From Candidatus Altimarinota bacterium (GTDB lineage: Bacteria > Patescibacteriota > Gracilibacteria > BD1-5 > UBA6164), in contig JAQUZB010000003.1 in NCBI GenBank assembly GCA_028691535.1, positions 62,001 through 126,000 of the forward strand: a stretch of DNA of 64,000 nucleotides, in the 5' to 3' direction. Position 1 is the first letter of the stretch. Every line of letters begins with the position of its first letter. Below the pieces are notes generated by a model that ran no database searches, had not been told where the DNA came from, and saw only the letters and a program-made list of their open reading frames with translations. Below are positions 1 through 12,932 of the stretch, one piece after another. A program made the position numbers and the translations under genes.

Positions 1-740
1 TGTTTTTTATTTAAATTAGATATTTTTCTTTCAAAACTAAATGATAATTTATTTTTTACTTTTTCAAAATAAATACTAAATTCCTTATCATAAATTGATT
101 TTGTACTTGGATTGTTCAACAAACTTATAAGTAAAACTATTTCTTCTTCATCTAAATCATTCAAATCATTTTTTCAAAAATATACTTCCATCGCAGCTCA
201 AATTCAATACAAATTATTTCAAAAATATACATTTTGTAAATACTGACTTAATATTCTTTTTTTTGTAAATTCTCTATTTTCAAAACTAGATAATGTGTTT
301 GGAAAATATGGCAAACTATAATAAAAAGCTAGAAATGCTTCTCTTGCTTTTTGTAAATAAGATCTTTTATTATTTTTAAAAAAATGGTTTTTTAAGTATT
401 GTTCAGTTATAGTACTAGCTCATGAAACTATTTTTTTATTTATTATATTTGATTTTAATGCTCATAATTTAGAATAAATATCAACTCAAAAATGATTATA
501 ATAATCTTTGTCTTCTATAATTAATAAATCTTTTACAAAAATAGAATTTAAATCTAAATCAATTACTTTTTTATATCAAAACTCATTGGCTTTATCAGTT
601 ATAACAATTCCATTTCTATCTCTTAAAAAAATATGTTCTGGTTCATCTTTTGGAGTAAAAAAAATAACTGGAAAAAAGCAGTAAGACAAAAAGCTTACTG
701 CAAATATTCCAATTATAATAAAAATATTTTTTTTATTCAT
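1..740 (-). CDS. pbpC: Penicillin-binding protein 1C-like transglycosylase (partial, runs off the left edge)
   Basis: N-terminal 246 residues of a class A penicillin-binding protein; the rest lies beyond the window. Residues about 6-28 form a membrane anchor. The glycosyltransferase family 51 domain follows, with the catalytic-Glu motif IEDKDYYNHFGVD (Glu near residue 76) and the second motif GASTITEQYLKN (near 107-118), whose Gly is a UGA codon. The family polymerises lipid II glycan chains at the outer face of the membrane. The ATG follows the stop codon of the upstream alpha-2-macroglobulin gene with no gap (TAA-ATG), so the two are translationally coupled. This pairing is the well-known pbpC-yfhM arrangement, which supports the 1C assignment; the transpeptidase domain cannot be seen. 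Confidence 0.88.
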
Positions 741-3700
741 TTATTTCACCACTATATTACTAAAACTTGAATTTGCTCTAAAAGTTGGATCATACATCAA
801 ATATCAAGTTACAGGAGGATAAGTATAAGTTCATGCAAATTCTGGTCTGAAATAGTATTCAAATACTGCACTATTTCACCAAACATAACTTGCATTCGCC
901 ATTACTACATCACTTCTAAATTCACTATAATCCCAATTCCAATTATTTGAAGCTCAAGTTACAGAACTACTTTCAGTTTTAAATTTAGAATTTATAACTC
1001 TAAAACTTCAAGGTAAGTAATCTTCAATTGTTAGATTTCTTCTTACTTTTTCATCTGGAAAAGTAACTGTTATCTTTGTTTTATAAAGTTTTGTTTTATC
1101 AAAATTATTATCTATAACTTTTGTAAAAACGCTATCACAATTTACTTTATTTTCTTCATAATAATAATATTGGTTTGAACATTTATCTAGTAAACTTTGA
1201 TCTTTAACTTCAAAAATCTCTCTTTTTATACTCATACCATTTGAAGTAGGAGTAATTTTTAATTTATCTATTGGATATTCTTTTATTATAAAATCAACAT
1301 ATATCTTACTTTCACTATTATTTCAAACTGACAAGTTTAATAAATCTCAAACAGAAATATTTTTTAAATTATATTCTAGTTTTATAAGACTTAAATTATC
1401 TCATCATAATTCATATTTTTTATTATCTGAAAAATTTCATAATTTAAATGAAAATTTAGCTTTATTATCAATCTTATTTTTTTCTAAATATTTATAAAAA
1501 GCAATAAATGCATTATTTTTAGATTGAGTAGAATAATAATAACTAGACCAATCATAATCATATAAATCATCTATTAATTTTTCTATATAATCATTATATG
1601 ATTCATCATTTAAATCAAGTAGAAGTGAAGCAAAAATTGCTCTATCCGACAATTTATCCCAATACCAACTTGTGCTTTCAGAATCCATTTTTGCTTTCAA
1701 GATTTCAATATTTGCCTTAATAATTTTTAAATCCTTATTTTCAGAATAGAAAAGTCAGTAAGTATAAGCAAGTAATGAATGTCTATCTAAATCTTTTGCT
1801 CTAAGAGTAAGGCCTGGTTTTTTTCAAGCATATTTAAGTGCCCAATATATTTCAGATTTTTCGCTTTCATCAGTGCTTGTAGCATAATTTTTTTCTAAAT
1901 ATGAAACAGCATTTTCTATCATTTTGTTATCAACTTCAACTCAAGAATTTTTCATATATAAAAGACTTCTAAGTACATATGGTGTTATATGTAAATCTGA
2001 ACTACTATTCCCTTGCCAATAAGCAAATCATCCGTCACTTGTTTGCATAGATGAAATTCTATCAACTCAAGCTTTTACATTTTTATCAATATTTTCTATA
2101 TCAAAAATACCTTTAAATAAGTTTGAAAATTGTTTAATAATTACATTTGGAATAGTACTTGAAGTTGTTTGTTCTATACAACCATAAGGATAAATAGCCA
2201 AACTTGAAACTATTTTTTCTATTCAAGAAAGTCTGGAATTTGAAAATATAAGTTCAACTTTTGAATTTTCAAGAGAAGTGTTTTTATCAATTCCTAATTG
2301 CAAATTAAGAGATGAATATCAATCTAGTATTCAAGATTTCAAAGTTTGTTTTATTAAGATTGGAGAATCTTTTATAGTAATCTTATTTTCAATCTTATCA
2401 CTATTATCAGCAGTATTTCAAAGTGCAGAAATAGTATAATCTATCTCATCAACACTTGAGTTTGCAATTATATCCCATGAAATATTTTTACTAGTTCAAG
2501 CTTTTAGTGTAATTAATTTCTCAGGTTCTGTAACCTCAACTCATTTTGTAGTTAAAATAACTTTGAAATCAATATCTTCTTTTGAATTGTTAAATAAATT
2601 AGCACTAACTGTTGAATTATCATTATCTCTCAAAATTTGAGGAGTTTTATCTTCAATTGTTACATTTTTTCTTACTTCTATAAATTTTTCATCATATCAG
2701 AAAAAGTTTGTTTTAGAATTTGAAATTACCATTACTCTAAAATTTGTTAAATTATCTGGTAAATCAAATGAAACGCTAGCTTTTCAATCTTCATCAGTTA
2801 TAACATTTGGATTATAGTAAGCAGTATTTTTAAATATATTTCTAGTACTAACTGCACTATCTCAACCTTTAAAATCACCAGCTCAACTTCAACCAACAAT
2901 TCACATCCTAGAAAAATAATAATTCTTAAGCATAGCAATATTTGTAATACTTGTTTGTATACTAAAAGGAAGTTTTACAAATATTTTTTCTAGAGTATTT
3001 AAATCTACATTTCACATCAAACTTATAAGAGAATCATCAACAACCATAACAGTTAATTCACTTTTTACAGGATCTCAAGATTTATTTTTTACTTGTAAAT
3101 CAAGATTTACTTTTTCTCTTGGTTTATAAGTTTCTTTATCAATTTTTATATCAATAAATGCTTTTTTATCAGTTTTATCAACTACAACTTCTGTATATCA
3201 AACCTTATATTCTGGTATAGTTTTGTTTGTTGTATCAACCATCATAACTCAAATATAAGCATTTGGTACAAAAGTATCATCAACTAAAAATTCTTTAAAA
3301 AATACATTTCAAACTACATCTATATATTCAGAAGACATAACTCAAGCTTTTTCAATTGTCCAAAGTATTTTTGAATTAGAAACTGGTAATCTAATCAAAA
3401 CTTTTGCAGTTTCTCATATTTTATAACTAGATTTTTCAGATATAACTCTTAGTTTATTATCATTTTCAATTGGATTTGAAGAAGATTCATTTGAATAAGT
3501 AATAACTGGAAAATATGATGAATTAAATAATTCTCTTAAATAAAGTGTTTTTGTTACCTTATTATCTTCTTTTTCTATACAATTTTCTCAGTCATTACAT
3601 TCAACTTTTTCATCTATATAGTTCTCTATATAAAGTGTTTTATCATCACTAAATTTTTTAACTATTTCATCTATCTTACTCTTTTCTATTTTATCACTTT

Positions 3701-6503
3701 CTTTTAATCATAAATATTCTCAAATAGCAGAATTTTTAATCATCCCATATTCAAAAACATATTCACTATTTTTATCTAATTTATAAGATAATTCTAACTC
3801 TCAGTCACTATTTACACTGAAATTTTTATCATTTACATAAAATACTTTTTCAATTATTTCATTTACAGTTTCTACATTTCTATCAAAACCATTTACATCC
3901 TTAACTTTTTTGTTTATGTATTCTTTTCTTTTTATAACAAAAAGATATTTATCATTATAACTTGAAGTCCATTTTCAAACATTTAATTTTCAAACTATAT
4001 CTATCTTTCATCAAACTTTCAAAAATTTATCACTTGATGTAAATTTTAAACTTGATTCATTATTGTATTTTTTATATTCGTTTGGTAATTTTGCAATTAC
4101 AGAATTTGATCAAGAGATTGTATCTCAAGCTTCATCTGTAACTGTAACTTCAACTATATATTTGAAATCTGAATAACTAGAAGAAAAATCAATATCAATG
4201 TCAAAATTTCAAATTCAAGAAGCATCTAGTGTTCAAGTTCATTCAGTATAAAATTCTTTAGGTGGTTCCCAATAACAACCATAATAACAATCATCCCAAT
4301 AATTATCACTATAATAATATTGTTTATAAACCTTATATGAAAATTGTGCATTTTTTACTCTAGGACCAGAAAAATAACTAGATATAACACTTGCATTTAT
4401 CTTAAATTTTCAAAGAAAATTTTCAGTTTCATAATAATATTGTTTATCAACCTTTGTTTCTTTTATATCAACAAAATCAGAATTTAATCCAGTAGTTTTT
4501 AGTGTAACTTCATTTTTAAATTTTGGATTTTTAAAAACTTCAACATCAAAATTTCAAAAAGAAATTGTTTTATCTCAATTATTTAAAAATATAGTATAAG
4601 TTCAAAGTGGAAAATCTGATCTAATATTTAGTGTATCACTATAACTTCAAAATTCATTTAAAGTTATTTTTTTACTAAATACATCTTCTCATTTTGAATT
4701 TAAAATCTTTAAATCAAAAGATTCTTTTGCATCAGGAATTGATAAATCTAACGATTTTCTAAGTATAAGTTTAACATTTACATCTTCATTTGGCAAATAT
4801 AATTTTCTATCAGTATAAATATGAGAATAATATTCTGGAGTATCTCACCATCTGTCTAGATTAATATTATTTTTGTCAGAATCATAAGAATAATAATTTG
4901 TAGTATAACCAAAATTCCATGGTGCTATTCAAGAATTCCAAGTAGAAACAAGGTAACTTTGATTAGCAACTCAATTTGCATTTACCAAAAATGATTTATA
5001 TATTTTTGTCCAATCGTATTCCCATTCATCTTCAAAAGTTCTAGTAAAATAATCACTAACTAAATCTTTTAAATTTACTTTTAAAATACCATCTTCTCAA
5101 GTTTCTCAAAGATAAATTTTCTTTGAAAAAATATCCTTATCAATTACAGAATTGTATTTTATATCGTAATCATTTTTTTCATTGTTATAAGTTTTTTCTA
5201 TTTCACCAAAATCATTTAAATATACTTCTATTTTTTGACCTCATAATGGTTTTCATTCAAAATCATTTACGAAGAAAAATCATTCACCATTTCTTGAAGT
5301 TTTCATCATAATATGAGAATTAACTATAGAGAAAAATAATGGTTTGTTAACTCTTGAATTAAATTCTGTATCTTCAGGATTTGAAAAATAAACAACATAT
5401 AAACCTTTTGGTTGATTTTCTTCAACAAAATCACTAAAACTAAAATCTTTTTTTATTAATGTATTTTTATTTATATCTTTTTCATCTTTAAAAATTATAT
5501 TTTTTTCTATACATTCAAATGTTTTCAATGTAGGAACTGAATTTTTAAAGAAATCATCTGTAAAAGTTTTATTTTGGCTACTAGATAAAACCTCTATTTT
5601 TCAATAAGTTTCTTCAGGAACTCTACATATTTTTATTTTTGTACTAGTTTTTGGTGAATTATAATCAAGGATTTGAAATTTTGGAAGATTATTTTTTGTA
5701 TAAATAGATAATGGGTCTACTACTTTCATTCAAAAATATTTGTTTTCAGGAGTAGTAAAAACAAACTCACTATCCTTTGTTTTTTCTCAAATTGTAGTAT
5801 CAAAAGGTATAAGTTTTATCTTATATTCTTTTAAAGGTTCTAAAGCCAAGTTTAATATTGCTTTATTTTTATATAAATAAACATCCTCTAATCGAATATC
5901 TATTTTAGGCTCAATTTCTAGCAATTTAACTAATCTAGTTTTTGCTTCATCTCTATTTTTTAAATATTGAACAGAGTTTTCTTCTCAAATATCAGTAAAA
6001 AAATCAAGTGCAAAATCTATAACAATTGATGTTTTAAAATCATTATTTATATTAAAAAAAGTTCAAACACTAAATTTAGGATTTAGATATTTTTTGTTAC
6101 ATTCTTCTCTTTTAATATCAAGTAATGAATAAAATACATAATTATTTTTAAAATAATTATCAGTTTCTTTAATTATAGTTTTACAATTATCTAAATTTAA
6201 TTCTACATTTTTTAAATCATATTTTTGACTACAAGTATCATAAATTTTATCAAAATTTACTTCATTAAAAAATATATTATTTTTTGATATTTTTGATTTA
6301 TCAAAGTTTAATATTATAGAACAATCATTTAATGTTTTTTCTCATTCTGGATTTGAGATTATATCAAGTATTTGTGATACTTGTTTTTCTGCAAAATAAT
6401 TTAATATTGGATTCACAGATAATCCAATAAATACAACTAATATTGATACAAAAAGTGCAATTATATATTTTTTAGAGAGCTTAAATTTAATAAATTTTGT
6501 CAT
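741..6503 (-). CDS. Bacterial alpha-2-macroglobulin family protein (thioester type)
   Basis: A 1920-residue envelope protein. Residues about 12-32 are a single hydrophobic segment with no lipobox Cys, so it is probably a membrane-anchored rather than lipid-anchored form. The long middle is beta-rich macroglobulin-like repeats, and near residue 1442 comes the thioester motif YPYGCIEQTTS (Cys1442, Gln1445), the hallmark of the thioester-containing helical domain. Bacterial members are thought to trap attacking proteases and to protect the wall together with PBP1C, and the pbpC-like gene starts immediately downstream. The length is above the usual 1500-1700 residues, with extra N-terminal domains. 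Many glycines are UGA. A bidirectional terminator lies behind its start region, so transcription begins in the short gap to 6551. Confidence 0.9.
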
Positions 6504-6550
6504 AAATTAAATACCTTATTTTTAAATGTATTTATTATAACAAAATAAAT

Positions 6551-6579
6551 AAAAAAGACTAGTTAATCTAGTCTTTTTT
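6551..6579. terminator. Bidirectional terminator hairpin
   Basis: A 12-bp stem (arms 6551-6562 and 6568-6579) with A-run and T-run ends; it overlaps the stop codon of the DUF1704 gene. Confidence 0.75.
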
Positions 6580-8077
6580 ATATTTCATTATTTTTTCATT
6601 TCTTTCATCTAATTTCTTGCAATATTTTAACTACTTTTTTCTTCACTCAAATACTTAATTTCTCAATTTGCTCAAATCTAAAATCTTCTTCTTTTAGTCA
6701 AGCTAAAGTTACTTCTTCTCAAAGTAATTTTTTATAAAGGATTTTTCCAATCCAAAGTGGATATTTTAATTCACTTTCATCAATTCATAAACTTTCTCTA
6801 AATTCTTTAACCAATCATATATCTTCAAAAGATAACTTAGCAAAATAAAAATCTTTTAAAAATTGTCATCTTGTTTCAGTATCATTATTTTGAAAATACT
6901 CTACAACTTGAGTTTGTCATCTAGTGTAACTTACATCTTTTCTATTTGCTCATTTTTCATACATTGAAACAAATCTTTTTACTCTAAGAGTTCTATCTAA
7001 TGCTTCTTTTTTTATATCATCAAAAGAAGTATTTTTTGGTTTTAAAAGTTTATAATATAACTCTAAAAATTTAATTGTATTATCAAAATCAAAATTTTCA
7101 GCAACATATGTTGTTATATGATGAATTGTTGGACTAACTGAAATATCTTCAATTTTTTCATCAAACATAAGTTCTGTAAGAGTTGCCATTCATTCTTCTG
7201 CTTCTAAATATCAATCTCAATTTGTATTCAAAGTTTTTGATGAATTAAATCATCTAACCATATGAACTCAAACTTCATGATCAAAAAGCTCTAATATTCT
7301 TTTAAGTGAAGTTTTTTCCAATTTAGATTCTGGTAAAATAATTTGCTTTTTTTCTTTTTTAATTGAAAAATTTCCTACTTTATCATCTACAAAGACTGAC
7401 CATCATTTTAATTCATACAAATCAATTAACATTTCAAATAATCCAACAACTTTTTCTTTTGATAAGAAAATCTCTACTAATTTATTATTATTTCAACCTT
7501 TTTTAAAATTATTAGTTGCACTTATTCAATTAAATCAAAGAGTTTTTAAACATTCTAAATATGATTTTTTTTCTCATTCATCTAGTTTTAAATTATTAGT
7601 TTCATATATATTACTTAGTTCTTTTAATACTGACGATTTTTCAGATTTAATAGAACTAATTTCAGGTCAATATACGATAGTTTGAAGTTTATTAACTCTT
7701 CTTAAATAGAAATTTCTTTGTTCTTCTGTTAACTCAAAACCTGATTTTTCTGCTTCTAAAAAAATTGATGATTTAAAAATCATATACCTTAATCCAACTC
7801 AATTTAAAGAGTTTAATATAAATTTTTTTTCTACTTCTTGTAAAGACGAATCTTTTAATTCTTTTTTGATATTTTTTATTTCACTCAACTTTTTATCAAA
7901 AGTTTTTAATAATTCATCTATATCATTTTGAGAAATAATATTTTTTCATCCAAAAAAATCTTGATTTATATTTAAACCATCTTCATTTTGAATATATTTT
8001 AATATTCATCACATAGGAGAAGCAAACCCAGATTTAGTATTTTGAACATCTTTAGTATATTCTAAAAAACCTTTCAT
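6578..8077 (-). CDS. DUF1704 (MATCAP-like) metallopeptidase family protein
   Basis: A 499-residue soluble protein. Near residues 266-276 it has DHEVGVHMVRG, an HExxxH zinc site (His267, Glu268, His271; the Gly after Val is UGA), followed about 40 residues later by EEGMATLTE, which supplies the third ligand Glu. This layout is typical of DUF1704, the family of the eukaryotic microtubule-associated tyrosine carboxypeptidases; bacterial members have unknown substrates. There is no signal peptide, so it acts in the cytoplasm. It is a single-gene unit with terminators on both sides. The start is the first ATG after an in-frame stop, without a Shine-Dalgarno sequence. Confidence 0.75.
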
Positions 8078-8126
8078 ATTTTTTAAATTAATATATAACT
8101 AATTTTATTATAACATATAAGAGCAA

Positions 8127-8152
8127 AAAAAACTAGAAAAATCTAGTTTTTT
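8127..8152. terminator. Terminator hairpin after htpG
   Basis: An 11-bp stem (8127-8137 / 8142-8152) ending in T-runs in both directions; it touches the htpG stop codon. Confidence 0.75.
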
Positions 8153-10133
8153 ATTTCAAATAGCTACTTGCAAATTTATTTGTTAATTCTACAAATTCTT
8201 TGATATTTTCAACTTCTCATCATTCAAGTAATATAGCTTGATAATAAGCATATTTTATAGTATCTGTTAATTTTTCAGATTTTACATCACTATCAAATTC
8301 TTTTTTCATTATATCAACCAAAGAATTTTTTGAATTTAATTCAAGGATTCTTTTTTGTTTTGGTACAGTTTGTCACATAGCTTTCATCATCTTTTCAAGT
8401 TGTGGATCTATACCATTTTTAGGAGTTTTAAGAGCTCAAAGTGCAGTTCAAAGTTTATCATTTAAAACTACTTCTTCTATCTTTTCATCTCAAATAGTTG
8501 ATTTTATTAGTTCAAAAAGTGATTTAAATTCTACTTTTTTCTCTTCTTCTTGTTTTTTATTTTCTGGAGTTTTTTCTTCTAATTCTATATCATTTGAAGT
8601 TATAGAAACAAGTTTTGCTTCTTTAAATTCATTAAAGGATTGAACTAAAAACGAATCAATTGCATCTGTTAGAACTAAAACATCTATATTTTTTTCTTTG
8701 AATTGAGATATATATGGTGAAGCTAGCGCTTCATTTTCACTTTTTGCAATTATATAATAAATTGTTTTTATTTCCTTTTGACCCAGGTCACTCTCTCTTC
8801 CTTCGGAATTCACCTTGTCCTCTTTTTTCCCTTCAATTTCAACTTCTTCTTTTTTTGCAGGAGCCTTTTCTAAATACTCATCTAGAGTTATTAGCTCACT
8901 ATTATTTATTCATTTAAATAAACTAATTCAAGCAATTTCTTGTTTTAAATCATATTCATAATGAATTCATTCTTTTACTACTTTACCATAATTTGACCAA
9001 AATTTTATATAATCTTCTTTTTTATTTTTCAGTGTATTTTCAAATTCAGAAATTACTTTTTTTGTAAGTCATTTTTTAATCTTATCTAGAATAGTATTTT
9101 CTTGAAGCATTTCCCTACTTATATTTAGTGGTAAATCTGAAGTTTCTACAACTCATGAAATAAATCTTAACCAAACAGGAATTAACTCTTTTGCATTTTC
9201 TAAAATAAGTACATTTTGAACATACAATCTAGGCCCAAACTCTTGATTTGGATCAGAAAGATTTTTATACATATTTACATCACTTGGAGCAAAAAGTATA
9301 GATTTGTAACTTACCATTCATTCAACATTGTTATGAATAGTAAAAAGTGGTTCATTCCAATCACTACTTATACTTTGATAGAAATTTTTGTATTCTTCTT
9401 TTGTAATATCTTTTTTATCTTTTTTCCAAATCGGTTTTGTTTCATTTACTTGTTCAAAATCCATAATCTTTGGTTCTTTTGCTTTTTCCTCATCAGTTCT
9501 AGAATCATAAGCTCTCATCATTATTGGAACTCATACATAATTAGAGTATTTTTTAATAAGTTCTTTTAATTTCCAATCATCAAGTAATGATATATTTGCC
9601 TCATTTATGTGAAGTATAATCTTTGTTCATCTAGTTTCTTTTTCAATTTCAACTATATCGTAATCAGATTTTCAATCACTTGTCCATCTATGAGCTTTTG
9701 TATCAAGTCATGATTTACTTTCTACTTCTACACTATCAGCAACCATAAAGGAGCTATAAAAACCAACTCAAAATTGACCTATCAAATTGTGAGCAGAATC
9801 TTCTTTTGCTTTTTTTAGTTTATCAATAAATTCTTTTGTTCCAGATTTTGCAATAGTTCATAAATGAGAAATAAGTTCTTCTCAAGTCATACCTATACCA
9901 TTGTCTGTAATTGTAATTGTTTTATTATTTTTATCTGCTTCTACAGTAATTTTAAACTCAGAATCATCTCATAGAAAAGTTGTATCAGTTAATGATTTTA
10001 ATCTAGCTTTATCTATCGCATCAGCACAATTAGAAATCAATTCTCTAAGAAATATCTCTTTATTTGAATAAATACTATGTGTTAATAATTCTAAAATCCT
10101 ACCTGTTTCAGCTTCGAAATTGTGTTTTGACAT
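8151..10133 (-). CDS. htpG: Chaperone protein HtpG (Hsp90)
   Basis: 660 residues, close to the usual 620-650. The N-terminal ATPase domain shows [15 protein letters not shown] near residue 27 (the usual SNASDA has Cys here), DNGIGM and GQFGVGFYS. The middle and C-terminal dimerisation domains follow. An acidic, Lys/Glu-rich insert near residues 420-480 (rich in [15 protein letters not shown]) separates middle-domain elements and explains the extra length. Acts as an ATP-dependent cytosolic chaperone. The DNA stretch at about 8780-8850 coding for part of this insert is visibly richer in G/C than its surroundings. Confidence 0.97.
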
Positions 10134-10165
10134 ATATCCTAAAATTAAATTTTAAATTTTAAAAA

Positions 10166-10190
10166 TAGCACTTAAACTTTTTAAGTGCTA
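10166..10190. terminator. Terminator hairpin after the cation transporter
   Basis: A perfect 10-bp stem (10166-10175 / 10181-10190) with a T-run on the minus strand just after it. Confidence 0.7.
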
Positions 10191-10226
10191 AAATTATATA
10201 TTTTTTTAATATTTTGTAAAGTATTT

Positions 10227-11111
10227 TTATTTTTTTTCACAATCTTTACAATCATCATATGGATCCATATGAACAAGTATTTCCCGAGTATGCATTGTAT
10301 CAATTTTTGGAATAGTATACTCTATATGGTCAGAAATTCTATGAGCATCAATAAGTTTTATTTCTGGATTAAAAACTATATGAACTTCTACAAATTTAGT
10401 ATTTCAAGATTGTCTAGTTTTTAATTCATGGAATCAAGAAACAAGTTTTTGGGATTTAATAATTTCTTTTATCTTATCAACTTCTTCTTTTTCAAGAGCT
10501 ATATCTAACAATAATAAAAATCATTTTTTAATTAAAGTAAACGCACTATAAATTATATAAATTGCAATAAATATTCAGATAATTCAGTCAATATAATTTA
10601 TTCAAGTATAATAAATTAAAACTAATCCTACAAGGATTCAAGCATTTGAATATAGATCTGTTTTATAATGAAGTGAATCTGATTTTATAACTAAATTGTT
10701 TGTTTTTTTAGCTACATAATCTAAAAAAGAAACTAATCAAAAAGTTACAAAAACTGAAACCAACATAACAGCTAATCATACTCCTAAATATCATATTTTT
10801 TCATTATTTATTATCTTTATGACTGATTCATATAAAATATATAATCAAGATAAAGTAATAACTACTCATTCAAAAAGTGCTGCAATAGCCTCAATTTTTC
10901 ATCTTCCATAATTAAATTTTTTATCTGGATCCATTTCAGAATTACTCACTGCGAAATAATTAAATACAGATACAAACATATCAAGCAATGAATCAATTGC
11001 ACTTGATAATACAGCAATTGATCAACTTATAATTCATATAGTAAGCTTAATTATCATAAGAATTAAAGCAGTAAGTGTAGACACCATTGTAGCAATCTTA
11101 ACTAAAGACAT
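10227..11111 (-). CDS. Cation diffusion facilitator family transporter
   Basis: 294 residues with about six membrane helices followed by a cytoplasmic metal-binding domain. Motifs of the CDF family are visible: SSAIDSLLD in TM2 and HYKTD in TM5, the tetrahedral metal site that drives divalent-cation/proton antiport. The C-terminal tail carries His, Asp and two Cys (HMDPYDDCKDCEKK), a plausible Zn/Fe/Mn sensing site. Exports a divalent metal from the cytoplasm; which metal cannot be decided from sequence. It is divergent from the ABC exporter genes, with about 110 bp between them. Confidence 0.92.
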
Positions 11112-11222
11112 ATTTTAAAGGTTAAATATTATTTTTTATATATTACTCATTTTTTTGTAAATTAGTAGTTGATTTTTTATAAAAAAATATTACTATAAAA
11201 TATATAGTTAATAAAATAATAT

Positions 11223-12137
11223 ATGACAAAAAATATAATAGAAATAAAAAATCTTACAAAAAAATACAATAATAATGAAGTTCTAAAATCTATAAATTTA
11301 GATATAGAATCTTGAGATTTTTTCGCGTTATTATGACATAATTGAGCATGAAAAACTACTATAATAAATATACTTACAAATTTAGTAACAAAAAATTCTT
11401 GAAATATTAAAATTTGATGAATAGATATAGATGAAAACTTTGAAAATGCTAGAAAACTTATATGAGTAGTTTCTCAAGAGTTTAATTTTGATGTATTTGA
11501 AAAAGTAAAAAACATACCAGTCATACAAGCTTGATACTACTGAATAGATAAAAAAACAGCTATAGAAAAAACTGAAATTATGCTGAAAAAATTATGACTA
11601 TGGGAAAAAAGAGATGCAAAAGCAAAAGAGTTAAGTTGATGAATGAAAAGAAGATTGATGATTGTTAGAGCATTAATTCACGAACCAAAAATACTAATTC
11701 TTGATGAACCAACTGCGTGAGTTGACGTTGATTTAAGAAAAAGTATGTGGGAATTTATAAATGAATTAAATGCTTCTTGAATAACTATTCTATTAACAAC
11801 TCATTATTTAGAAGAAGTTGAAGCTCTTTGTAAAAAAGTAGCAATCTTAGATAAGTGAGAATTAATCGAAAACACAACTGTAAAAAGTCTATTATCAAAA
11901 TTAAAAGAAGAAACTATTATTTTAAGTTCAAAAAATGAAGTAAAATTAGAAAAAGATTTTATAAAAAAATATGATGTAAAATTACTTGATGACAATGAAA
12001 TAGAAATGACAATTTATGAAAATATGAATTTAAATGATATATTTTTAGAATTAACAAAACAAAATATTACAATAAAAAGTTTTAGAAATAAAACAAATAG
12101 ACTTGAAGCATTATTTATGAAATTAATAAAAAAATAA
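11223..12137 (+). CDS. ABC transporter ATP-binding protein
   Basis: 304 residues. Walker A reads GHNGAGKTT with three glycines encoded by UGA; the signature is LSGGM (both Gly UGA), Walker B LILDEPT, and the switch His lies in LLTTHYLEE. The ~70-residue C-terminal extension is typical of DrrA/CcmA-like exporters of drugs, lipids or polysaccharides. Located at the cytoplasmic face, it powers the permease encoded 4 bp downstream. This gene is the cleanest evidence for the recoding of UGA in the window. Confidence 0.95.
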
Positions 12138-12141
12138 GATT

Positions 12142-12897
12142 ATGACAGATTTAATAACTCTAGTAAATAAAGAAGTTTCCAGATTTTTAAGAGTATGGAA
12201 ACAAACATTGTTACCACCAATAGTAACAACAGTTTTATATTTACTTATTTTTTGAAAATTTATTGGTAGCCAAATTTCGATTGTTGACTGAATTAGTTAT
12301 ATAGATTTTATATTTCCTTGATTATTAATGATGTCAGTAATTATGGCAAGTTATCAAAATTCTAGTACTTCATATTTTTGATCTAAGTTTCAACACAATA
12401 TAGAAGAATTATTTGTATCACCTATAAGTCATATAAAAATACTAGTATGATTTTGTATTTGAGCTATTATTAGATGATTTATTGTATGATTTTTAATATT
12501 TTTAGTATGATTTTTAATGGTAGATATACATATATATAATTATTTTTACTTATTTTTATTTACCTTTCTTAGCTCTACATTGTTTGCATTATTATGACTT
12601 TTTAACTGAATCTTTGCAAAGAGTTTTGATGATATCTCAATAATTCCTTCTTTTGTTATAACACCTTTGATTTATTTAGGTTGAGTATTTTATTCAACTT
12701 CTCTACTATCTCCTTTATGGAAAAATATAAGTTTATTCAACCCTATACTTTATATGGTAAATTGACTTAGATATGCATTTATATGATTTACAGATGTAAA
12801 TATATATTTATCAATAAGTATATTACTCGTATTTATTATAATATTTATAATTGCAAACTTGTATTTGCTTAAGAAATGACATTGAATTAAAAACTAA
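12142..12897 (+). CDS. ABC-2 type transporter permease
   Basis: 251 residues with six predicted membrane helices. The region PSFVITPLIYLGGVFY followed by NPILYMVNGLRYAF is the conserved ABC-2 permease pattern (NodJ/DrrB type). Forms the exporter channel with the ATPase just upstream; the two genes are separated by 4 bp and end at a strong terminator, so they are a two-gene operon. The substrate is unknown. Confidence 0.92.
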
Positions 12898-12922
12898 AAA
12901 ACAAGCCTACGGCTTGTTTTTT
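12896..12922. terminator. Terminator hairpin after the ABC exporter
   Basis: Stem 12896-12907 / 12911-12922 with GGCTTG core, A- and T-tails; it can serve the plus-strand ABC operon and the minus-strand pilin gene. Confidence 0.85.
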
Positions 12923-12932
12923 AGTTTAAAAA

